From NCBI GenBank assembly GCA_003509825.1, contig DOMT01000222.1, positions 2,783 to 9,925 on the forward strand: a DNA stretch of 7,143 nt. The letters run 5' to 3'. The DNA is from Coriobacteriia bacterium (GTDB lineage Bacteria; Actinomycetota; Coriobacteriia; Coriobacteriales; UBA8131). Below the pieces are notes generated by a model. That model was not told the origin of the DNA. It did not search any database and saw nothing but the letters and a program-made list of their open reading frames with translations. Below, piece after piece: positions 1 through 5,273 of this stretch. A program made the translations under genes and the position numbers. Numbering within the stretch: position 1 is the first letter of the stretch; the number at the start of each line of letters is the position of its first letter.

Positions 1-1
1 G

Positions 2-649
2 GCGGAGGGGGCAACCCCGGCCGCCGCCTCCACTTCGGAGGGGGTTTGCTCTACGGAGCAGGATTTTGACATCGCTGCGCAAACCGATAGTTCCGCGCCG
101 CCGGGAATCGCTACTGCCAAGGTGGCGATTCTCGAAAACGAAATCGGCGAGGTGAGTGTGGATAGCTCCGTCTTTTCCGGCTTGGCTGGGGTGGGTGCCG
201 GGGGTGCCGGAGGCGGTATCCAACTCCGCGAACTTTTTTCGGGTTGCGTGTGTTGCTCGCTCGCCGGTGAGCTGGTGGATGCGGTGCGTGATCTGCAAGC
301 CACGGTACATCCCGAATGGCTGATCATCGAGGCTACGGGGCTTGCCATACCCGAAAGCGCCGCCGATCTGCTGCGCAAAGCGATCACGGATTTGGAGGGC
401 CTACTCACCGTTGTTTTGGTTGACGCTGCACGTTTCTCGGTGCTCGAAAAGATCAGCCCGCTGATCGGCAAACAACCCAAGACGGCAGATGTGCTGCTAC
501 TCAACAAGGTCGATCTGGTGGACGAGGCGGTGAGAGGGCAGGTAACTTCCCGACTACGTGAGATAAATGCATCCGCTTCGATTTTAGAAGTGGTGGCATC
601 CGAGCCCATCGCACAGGATGTTCTCGCGGAGATGATCAAAGGTGCCTGA
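2..649 (+). CDS. G3E family (CobW/P47K/HypB/UreG) GTP-binding protein, 5' end outside window
   Basis: The reading frame is open from the window edge, so the P-loop and true start lie upstream; a GTG at 122 is only an internal valine. Family landmarks seen: VAILENEIGEVSVD (from 122), the GCVCC metal-binding CxCC motif (C codons at 245-256), the IIEATGLA switch region and the guanine-specificity motif NKVD (503-514). G3E GTPases deliver or insert metals or cobalamin, or activate metalloenzymes, in the cytoplasm; the client here is unknown. The frame stops about 45 residues after NKVD, so the CobW C-terminal domain is absent and this is the short G-domain-only form. Two oddities: about 40 residues rich in Ala, Ser and Thr before VAILENE, and a Gly/Ala run just before the CxCC motif. 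The next gene is 166 bp downstream on the same strand. Family certain, function open. Confidence 0.88.
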   Translation, partial: AEGATPAAASTSEGVCSTEQDFDIAAQTDSSAPPGIATAKVAILENEIGEVSVDSSVFSGLAGVGAGGAGGGIQLRELFSGCVCCSLAGELVDAVRDLQATVHPEWLIIEATGLAIPESAADLLRKAITDLEGLLTVVLVDAARFSVLEKISPLIGKQPKTADVLLLNKVDLVDEAVRGQVTSRLREINASASILEVVASEPIAQDVLAEMIKGA

Positions 650-803
650 AGAGCAGGTGATTCCTTCCGGCGAGCCGGGATAGCCGTTGCTGCTTCGGAA
701 TCGATGCGGATATCAGCCCGTTTTCGTCCCCGTAGCCTAGTGCGATATGCTGCAATGTATGGGATGGAGTCTTTGCGTGGCTCCGAAATCCTTGAACCAA
801 TGA

Positions 804-809
804 CATAAT
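804..809 (+). promoter_or_regulatory. possible -10 element for a leaderless pflX-like transcript
   Basis: CATAAT (5 of 6 to TATAAT) ends 6 bp before the ATG at 816, which would put the transcription start at or next to the start codon. No purine-rich ribosome binding site precedes 816, which fits a leaderless message, a common arrangement in Actinomycetota. No good -35 element is seen 16-18 bp upstream, so support is weak. Confidence 0.25.
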
Positions 810-815
810 GGTTTT

Positions 816-1739
816 ATGAAAGTCACCGCAATGAAAACTATAAAACCCGAAGGCGGCGGATGTAGGTTGTGCCCCCGGCTTTGCGGTGTTCGTCGAGGCG
901 CGGGCAAGCGTGGGGTTTGCGGTGCCGACGACAGGCTCATCGTTGCCCGCGCAGCCTTGCATTTTTGGGAGGAGCCGCCGATCAGCGGCACGCGGGGCAG
1001 CGGCACGGTGTTCTTCAGCAACTGTTCACTTAGGTGCTCGTATTGCCAAAACCGGGAGATATCACGCGGGAAGACGGGTAAGGCGATTTGCGTGGAGCGT
1101 CTTGCAGGGATATTCCTGGAGCTACAGGAGCAGGGTGCGCACAACATCAATCTGGTAACGCCGACGCATTACGTCGAGCAGATAATCGAGGCTCTGGATT
1201 TGGTGCACGGTTTGCAAGGGCCACTCACCACCCCCATCGTCTACAATACCGGCGGTTATGAACTGCCCGAGACGATCGAGATGCTGGCCGATCACATCGA
1301 CATCTATCTCACCGACTTCAAATATGCGTCCGCCGGTTTGGCGGCTCGATACTCACAAGCTTCCGATTACCCCGATGTTGCGTTCGCTGCCTTGCGAGCT
1401 ATGGTAGCGCAGTGCGAGCAATACGAACTCGACGACGACGGTATCCTCAAACGAGGCGTTATCGTACGTCACCTGCTGCTCCCCGGACAACTCGAGGACT
1501 CGAAACGGGTTCTTGATCGGGCATTCGAGATCGCCGGCAACAAGGTCTGCTACTCGCTGATGAGCCAATTCACACCGCTTCAAGGGGCACCCGATTCGCT
1601 CCGGCAGCGGGTAGCCGAGGAGGAATACAGCGAGCTCATCGACTTTGCACTGGGGCTCGGCATTACCAATAGTTTTATGCAGGAGGGCGGTGCGGCGGAG
1701 GAGAGCTTTATTCCGTCGTTCGACTTGGAGGGCGTGTGA
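816..1739 (+). CDS. PflX-family radical SAM protein (pyruvate formate-lyase activating enzyme-like)
   Basis: A 307-residue cytoplasmic iron-sulfur protein that matches the PflX/COG1313 radical SAM family along its whole length. The SAM-cluster motif CSLRCSYC (C70, C74, C77; CX3CX2C) sits in FFSNCSLRCSYCQN. The N-terminus holds a second cysteine group, C16-X2-C19-X3-C23-X11-C35, probably for a further cluster or metal. Family signatures seen: ALHFWEEPPISGTRGSGTVF, HNINLVTPTHYV, VDIYL-like DIYLTDFKY, VIVRHLLLPG, SLMSQFTP and the terminal FDLEGV. Family members resemble glycyl-radical activases, but their substrate is mostly unproven; no glycyl-radical enzyme lies in the window. Starts at 816 and 831 (both ATG) are possible; neither has a strong ribosome binding site. 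Conservation begins at C16, so either works. Full length and apparently intact. Confidence 0.93.
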   Translation: MKVTAMKTIKPEGGGCRLCPRLCGVRRGAGKRGVCGADDRLIVARAALHFWEEPPISGTRGSGTVFFSNCSLRCSYCQNREISRGKTGKAICVERLAGIFLELQEQGAHNINLVTPTHYVEQIIEALDLVHGLQGPLTTPIVYNTGGYELPETIEMLADHIDIYLTDFKYASAGLAARYSQASDYPDVAFAALRAMVAQCEQYELDDDGILKRGVIVRHLLLPGQLEDSKRVLDRAFEIAGNKVCYSLMSQFTPLQGAPDSLRQRVAEEEYSELIDFALGLGITNSFMQEGGAAEESFIPSFDLEGV

Positions 1740-1774
1740 CGGGGTATGGCGTAAAAAGCGCGTAGGACACCACT

Positions 1775-1802
1775 CTGCTTTCCCTGCTACACTGGAAAGC
1801 AG
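1775..1802 (+). terminator. stem-loop after the radical SAM gene, possible terminator
   Basis: CTGCTTTCC (1775-1783) pairs perfectly with GGAAAGCAG (1794-1802), a 9-bp stem with a 10-nt loop, starting 35 bp after the stop codon. No T-tract follows, so it may be a weak terminator, a 3'-end stabilising hairpin or a factor-assisted stop. Confidence 0.4.
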
Positions 1803-2024
1803 CGATGTATTGCCCATGCCATTCTGTCGGCGAGAGATTTTCCACTTATAGTAGCGTTGGGGCTGCCACACGAGAGAGATTTTTCATCCCGTTCAAAATG
1901 ATAGGGGCCAGCTATAGTAATAAAACGGCGATTTCCTAGATGGCCAAGAGGGCCTGGGAACTTGCTATGGGAGCAGTGTTATGAAGTGTGTCGCAACGAT
2001 GGGGGTTTGATAAGTTATGGGCAT
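1803..2024. other. gene-free spacer upstream of the mosaic gene
   Basis: No open frame here has coding character or a ribosome binding site. It is more AT-rich than the flanking genes and holds two TATAGTA words (1847 and 1913), two copies of GAGAGATTTT (1832 and 1874) and a small GGCC-loop-GGCC hairpin near 1941-1954. TTCAAA (1892) and TATAGT (1913) could form a poor promoter with a 15-bp spacer. No known RNA or riboswitch could be recognised. Confidence 0.4.
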
Positions 2025-2043
2025 AAGGGAGGAGTCGGACATG
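2025..2043 (+). promoter_or_regulatory. strong ribosome binding site fixing the start at 2041
   Basis: AAGGGAGGAG (2025-2034) lies 6 nt before ATG 2041. The in-frame ATG at 2017 precedes this site and has no site of its own, so 2041 is the better start. Confidence 0.8.
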
Positions 2044-3009
2044 GAGACGGAACAGTTATTGCGGGACCCGGACATCGAGCCGAGCGATGAGCTTTTCGCC
2101 GACGGCTTGGGTGATGTTTTCGGGAGCTACAAGGCGTTCGTCGTCGGCCTTGTCGAACGGGGTATCGAGGTGGAGGAGTTGTGGCAGTTGTTTCCGATCC
2201 GACTTGAGAAATATAACCCCGCATGGGTCGAGTGGTATGAAGCGGAAGCGGCTGCGCTGCTCGATTTGCTCGGTGACAAGGTGGTGGGTATCGAGCACAT
2301 CGGCAGTACCTCGGTGAGGGGGCTTACCGCCAAGCCGATCGTGGACATCCTGCTGCAAGTGTCGCCGACCTGCGACCTTGCCGTCCTGAAAACGCTGCTT
2401 TCAGATGCAGGCTGGCTGTTGATGGCAGAGCGGACAGCGCCCGACAGGCGCTCGGACTGGAACAAGGGATATACGCCGGACGGCTTTGCGGAGAAGGTCT
2501 TTCACCTGCACATCCGCGAAGTCGGTGACCGGGACGAGCCTTATTTTCGCGATTATCTCTCCGCACACCCGCAGGCTGCCTACGAGTATGAGGCGCTTAA
2601 ACGCGAACTGGCGGTGAAATACGAACATGATCGTGACGCTTACACGGAAGCAAAAGGCGAGTTCGTGCGGGCTTGTACCACCAGAGCCCGGCTCACTCTC
2701 CGTTTGGAGCGCGCGCAGGACCGGCGGGCGGTGGAGGAGGTGACGCTCGCGGCGTTTGAGACCTTCAAGGCGGAAGGGGTGCCCAAATTACAACAGGTTC
2801 GGCTTCGGGCCCGCGAGCCGTTTCGGCTTAACGCTGCCCGACGGTTCGGCACCCGACGCCTTCATGGCACTGGAGCTGGAACAGGGAGCTCTCGGAGCGG
2901 AGGGTGGCGCATGGAAGTGCTGCGAGGCCTTCGATCTCGTCGAGGACGAGGCGGCTTTCGAGGCCTTTCATCACACGTTTGTGGCAGAGCGAGCGGTTTG
3001 TGTGGGTAA
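2041..3009 (+). CDS. mosaic protein: DUF3788-like start, GrpB/UPF0157 domain, GNAT start, out-of-frame tail
   Basis: The frame encodes 322 residues in four parts. Residues 1-45 (LLRDPDIEPSDELF then LG..YKAF..LVERGIEVE) resemble the N-terminus of DUF3788 proteins but stop before that family's WxYYxDGKAWL region. Residues 46-217 are a complete GrpB/UPF0157 domain, a nucleotidyltransferase-like fold: ELWQLFPI, NPAWVEWY, HIGSTSVRGLTAKPIVDIL (H86, G88-S89, D102), YFRDYLSAHP and YTEAKGEFV. Residues 218-249 (LTLRLERAQDRRAVEEVTLAAFE) look like the first strand and helix of a GNAT acetyltransferase. After residue 249 the frame reads Arg/Gly-rich low-complexity sequence that is the wrong frame of the GNAT C-terminus. 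The GrpB part could still fold and work; its molecular role is unknown in the family. The whole is best read as a fusion created by deletions. Confidence 0.75.
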   Translation: METEQLLRDPDIEPSDELFADGLGDVFGSYKAFVVGLVERGIEVEELWQLFPIRLEKYNPAWVEWYEAEAAALLDLLGDKVVGIEHIGSTSVRGLTAKPIVDILLQVSPTCDLAVLKTLLSDAGWLLMAERTAPDRRSDWNKGYTPDGFAEKVFHLHIREVGDRDEPYFRDYLSAHPQAAYEYEALKRELAVKYEHDRDAYTEAKGEFVRACTTRARLTLRLERAQDRRAVEEVTLAAFETFKAEGVPKLQQVRLRAREPFRLNAARRFGTRRLHGTGAGTGSSRSGGWRMEVLRGLRSRRGRGGFRGLSSHVCGRASGLCG

Positions 3010-3028
3010 ACCCTCGCCCACATCGTAA
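2692..3028 (+). pseudogene. GNAT N-acetyltransferase remnant with internal deletion and frame change
   Basis: The 5' part (2692-2787, frame of the GrpB fusion) gives LTLRLERAQDRRAVEEVTLAAFETF, a normal GNAT start. From about 2786 another frame gives YNRFGFGPASRFGLTLPDG, then AFMALELEQGAL and AFDLVEDEAAFEAFHHTF, ending at TAA 3026-3028; this is the C-terminal part of the YhbS-like GNAT group (YxRFGFxxAxxFGL...DAFMAxEL). The middle, roughly 80-100 residues with the acetyl-CoA binding R/QxxGxG/A loop, is missing. The gene therefore cannot make an active acetyltransferase. Its ATG is also gone, replaced by the end of the GrpB domain. The deletion joint lies close to 2785-2792. Confidence 0.8.
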
Positions 3029-3036
3029 AACAACAT

Positions 3037-3067
3037 TTGACTCTCCTGTAGCGGGAGGATGTAGATT
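3037..3067 (+). promoter_or_regulatory. MerR-type promoter/operator with 19-bp spacer
   Basis: TTGACT (3037-3042) and TAGATT (3062-3067) are separated by exactly 19 bp, the over-long spacer that MerR-family activators correct by twisting DNA. The spacer holds a short dyad, CTCC (3043-3046) and GGAG (3054-3057). It lies 31 bp upstream of the MerR gene, so autoregulation is the natural reading. The predicted start point is about 3074, which leaves a leader of about 24 nt. Confidence 0.78.
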
Positions 3068-3097
3068 GGGTCTGCGACAGACAAGGAAGGCGGTTTC

Positions 3098-3907
3098 ATG
3101 CATCGTATCGGTATGTTCTCCAAACTGGGTCGGGTGACCGTCAAGACGCTGCGTCATTACGACGAAGTGGGGCTGCTTGCCCCCGCCCATGTGGACGAGG
3201 AGAACGGCTACCGCTACTACGCGACGGACCAGATCGTACGGTTGAGCGAAATCGTCGCACTGCGCCAGATGGGCTTTTCCATCTCCGAGATTTTCGAGAT
3301 CGTTGATGGCCACAACATCGAGGGGATTTTGCAGCAGCGCAAGGCCGAGCTGACCGATGAGGTGCAAAGCACCACCGACCGACTCTCTCGTCTCAATCAT
3401 TACATCCTAACAAGGAAAGAGGGTCAAAAAATGAATTACCAGGCAGTGATAAAGGAGATTCCGTCCTACACGGTTTTCTCGGCACGCTACACCATCCCCG
3501 ACTACGCCGCGCTCAATGAGATCATGCCTGCGCTCGCCGCAAAGGTCGGCGCGGTGAACCCGGATCTGAAATGCATGGAGCCGGACTACTGCTTCAACGT
3601 CTATCTGGACGGTGAGTACCGCGACACCGACATCAATGTGGAGATCTGTCAGGCAGTGGTGGAGAGGGGAGTGGACGGCGAGGGTTTCACGTTCAAGGAC
3701 ATTCCCGCCGTCACCGTGGTGTCGGTGCTGCATCGCGGCCCCTACGAGACGCTGGGTGAGGCCTACGCCTTTGCAATGCAGTGGGTGGAGCAAAACGGCT
3801 ATCAGATCATCGACAACGTGCGCGAAAGCTACATCAACGGCATCTGGAACAAAAGCGACACAGCGGATTGGCTGACCGAGATCCAGGTTCCGGTGGCTAA
3901 GAAGTAG
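3098..3907 (+). CDS. MerR-family transcriptional regulator with GyrI-like effector-binding domain
   Basis: A 269-residue cytoplasmic DNA-binding regulator of the BltR/BmrR/TipA type. Residues 3-70 form the MerR winged helix-turn-helix (IGMFSKLGRVTVKTLRHYDEVGLL, then NGYRYY and LRQMGFSISEI). Residues 75-105 form the dimer helix (EGILQQRKAELTDEVQ...). Residues 113-267 form a GyrI-like/AraC effector-binding domain (Bacterial Effector Binding fold) with VVSVLHRGPYETLGEAYAFA and ESYINGIWN. Such proteins sense drugs or other small hydrophobic ligands and activate promoters with 19-bp spacers; one such promoter lies just upstream. The start at 3098 has AAGGAAGG (3083-3090) 7 nt before it. No efflux pump or other classical target lies beside it, so the regulon may be itself only or distant. 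A second in-frame start at 3431 may produce the effector domain alone. Confidence 0.93.
   Translation: MHRIGMFSKLGRVTVKTLRHYDEVGLLAPAHVDEENGYRYYATDQIVRLSEIVALRQMGFSISEIFEIVDGHNIEGILQQRKAELTDEVQSTTDRLSRLNHYILTRKEGQKMNYQAVIKEIPSYTVFSARYTIPDYAALNEIMPALAAKVGAVNPDLKCMEPDYCFNVYLDGEYRDTDINVEICQAVVERGVDGEGFTFKDIPAVTVVSVLHRGPYETLGEAYAFAMQWVEQNGYQIIDNVRESYINGIWNKSDTADWLTEIQVPVAKK
3412..3433 (+). promoter_or_regulatory. internal ribosome binding site and start codon inside the MerR gene
   Basis: AAGGAAAGAGGG (3412-3423) precedes an in-frame ATG (3431) by 7 nt. M112 sits exactly at the linker between the dimer helix and the GyrI-like domain, so translation here would give a 158-residue stand-alone effector-binding protein. 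Confidence 0.55.
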
Positions 3908-4150
3908 CATCAGCTCTTCCGAGCGGCCTTAAACCACCTGTCGGTCAAGTCGTCACTTGTACTGAAGATACCCTTGCTTCGGCAGCGATTAAAGCGAGGG
4001 TGTCTTTGAGTGCGAGCTCATATTCGTCGACCTCGTTCATATCGTCCACCGGCTTACGGAAGGTCGGCAAAACCCCCATCGAGGTAAACCACGGAACGAG
4101 CACGCAATCATTTTAATAACACCGGCATAGTCGGCACATTGACGCGAGGT
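3908..4150. other. gene-free region with a short minus-strand open frame
   Basis: No convincing gene. On the minus strand, 4103 (GTG) down to 3945 is open for 52 codons and reads like real protein, with VPWFTSMGVLPTFRKPVDDM and NEVDEYELALKDTLALIAAE, but has no clear ribosome binding site and no recognised family. It is blocked upstream by a stop in frame just before 4103. It may be the tail of a decayed gene convergent with the MerR gene. An imperfect inverted repeat (CCCTTGCT at 3970 region and AGCGAGGG near 3992) has no T-tract. Confidence 0.35.
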
Positions 4151-4188
4151 ATCACATACTGTCAATTTAGATAACATAATGATATTAT
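4151..4188 (+). promoter_or_regulatory. candidate promoter for the nuclease-like gene
   Basis: ATCACA (4151-4156) and CATAAT (4175-4180) are 18 bp apart within an AT-rich island. A small palindrome, ATAAT-gat-ATTAT (4176-4188), overlaps the -10 element and the likely start point and could bind a repressor. Leader length would be about 50 nt. Confidence 0.35.
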
Positions 4189-4235
4189 TCATTCATCTAT
4201 GAAGGGTGGCAGGTTATTGAGAGATGGGGTAGGAG

Positions 4236-4979
4236 ATGGCAATCAACCAGAAGGTGCTCGATAGAATAAAGAGCGAGATGAGAAAGGCAAACAGAATCCT
4301 CGAGAAGGCCAGGACCGAGGGTTTTGGCGAGGCGGATACCCGGACCATTGTCATGGATATTCTGGTTGCTATGCTCGGCTGGGATAAATACCACAATCTA
4401 ACCGCAGAAAGTTCTATAGGTGGAGGCTATGCCGACATTCTGATAAAGAAAAAAGATGCCAAGGACAACGATTATATCTACGCCGTCATTGAGATAAAGA
4501 AGGTGGGCCTGCGGCTCAATGAAAACCATCTTCGTCAGGCACGCGATTACGCAAGAAACGAGGGAATACCCTGGGTCGTTTTGACGAACGGTAACGACTG
4601 GCAGGTTTATTATCTTGAGCCGACGAAGAAACACAATAAAACCGCGCCGGAGCCGTTTTTGGTGCTTTCCGTTTCGATCAACGATGAGAGCATGAAGCCA
4701 CAGCAAAAGTCGGAACTATTCTACCTGCTGTCGGAGGAAGCCTCGCGTAAGGAGGAGCTCGAACAGTGGTGTAAAAAGGCAAAGGCCGTGTCGGCTGAGA
4801 GCTTAATCAAGCGCCTGTTCACAAAAGAAGTGATCGACAAAATACGTCTTGGGGTAAAGAGGGAAACGGGAGCGAGTTTTACCAACGAGGAGATAGCGGG
4901 CTTTATGCTCGAGCGAATCGTGCGTGTCGAGGTCCGGCCCGAAAGACCTGATCTTGTAATCAAACACTGCGGAAAGTAG
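4236..4979 (+). CDS. stand-alone HsdR_N-like PD-(D/E)XK nuclease-type protein
   Basis: A 247-residue soluble protein like the N-terminal nuclease domain of type I restriction HsdR subunits (HSDR_N). The catalytic signature is visible: D67 in GGGYADILI and E86-x-K88 in YAVIEIKK, with TRTIVMDILVAMLGWD (35-50) before it and the usual ARDYARNEGIPWVVLTNGNDWQVYYL stretch (about 105-128) after it. Residues 160-247 are mostly helical with no helicase motifs, so it lacks the DEAD-box motor of HsdR. Such short proteins are widespread and uncharacterised; nuclease activity is inferred. A stop codon at 4230-4232 fixes the start at or after 4233. AGGAG abuts ATG 4236 directly, so GGGG (4226-4229) is the more usable ribosome binding site. 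Codon use is more A-rich than the flanking genes, hinting at transfer. No HsdM or HsdS gene is in the window. Confidence 0.85.
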   Translation: MAINQKVLDRIKSEMRKANRILEKARTEGFGEADTRTIVMDILVAMLGWDKYHNLTAESSIGGGYADILIKKKDAKDNDYIYAVIEIKKVGLRLNENHLRQARDYARNEGIPWVVLTNGNDWQVYYLEPTKKHNKTAPEPFLVLSVSINDESMKPQQKSELFYLLSEEASRKEELEQWCKKAKAVSAESLIKRLFTKEVIDKIRLGVKRETGASFTNEEIAGFMLERIVRVEVRPERPDLVIKHCGK

Positions 4980-5171
4980 TTATTTTCGGCATAAATGAGA
5001 CAAGCGCCATAGCGGTGCCAAACGGGGCAACACGACGAGCTCAAGCACGCCGACCTGCTCACCAAACAGATGAACGCCTGACGCCGTCCGCTCAACAGTT
5101 GCCCGAAGTATCGGGCCGCTTCACCGCCCGTAGAGAAGCGCTGCAGAGACGCTCTTGGATAATTTTGAACC
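4980..5171. other. gene-free spacer, probable rearrangement scar
   Basis: No start-to-stop gene is supported. A 22-codon open stretch ends at TGA 5080-5082 with a protein-like tail (HDELKHADLLTKQMNA), possibly the end of a lost gene, but it has a stop just upstream. Nothing else recognised. Confidence 0.3.
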
Positions 5172-5200
5172 TTGACTCGCCCGGGAGGATGCAGTAAGCT
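5172..5200 (+). promoter_or_regulatory. promoter, shortened relative of the MerR-type promoter
   Basis: TTGACT (5172-5177) is followed after 17 bp by TAAGCT (5195-5200, TAnnnT type). The stretch shares TTGACTC, CC and CGGGAGGATG with the MerR promoter at 3037-3067, but about 5 bp of the spacer centre is missing. It may now act as an ordinary promoter for the ATPase gene, 74 bp ahead of its ATG, or be a dead remnant. Confidence 0.45.
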
Positions 5201-5206
5201 TGGTCA

Positions 5207-5245
5207 GTACTACGAAAAATTTCGTAACGAAAAATTTCGTAGTAC
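5207..5245 (+). repeat. tandem palindromes forming a 39-bp inverted repeat
   Basis: ACGAAAAATTTCGT occurs twice (5212-5225 and 5227-5240), separated by one A and flanked by GTACT on the left and AGTAC on the right. Each copy is itself a palindrome (ACGAAA/TTTCGT around AA). The whole is a near-perfect inverted repeat: 17 of 19 positions pair about the central A at 5226, with only two A-A mismatches. It lies 28 bp upstream of the ATPase start, in the likely leader. It could be a double operator, an RNA hairpin controlling translation, or the end of a small mobile element. Confidence 0.9.
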
Positions 5246-5273
5246 CGATACACCCCCCAATGAAGGGCTTAAG

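Noticed and set aside
1832..1919. GAGAGATTTT twice and TATAGTA twice in the spacer before the mosaic gene
   Set aside because: Short words with unequal spacing (42 and 66 bp) in AT-richer DNA; no consistent repeat unit.
2828..3400. Long minus-strand open frame of 190 codons
   Set aside because: It is antisense to the GNAT remnant and the MerR gene, which have clear family matches; it shows no family motif of its own.
3407..3910. Minus-strand open frame of 167 codons
   Set aside because: Mirror of the MerR/GyrI coding frame; high-GC third positions keep the antisense frame open.
5172..5273. Longer ATPase start at TTG 5172
   Set aside because: It would begin inside a -35-like element and translate the palindromes; the ATG at 5274 has a good ribosome binding site and the family's usual first residues.
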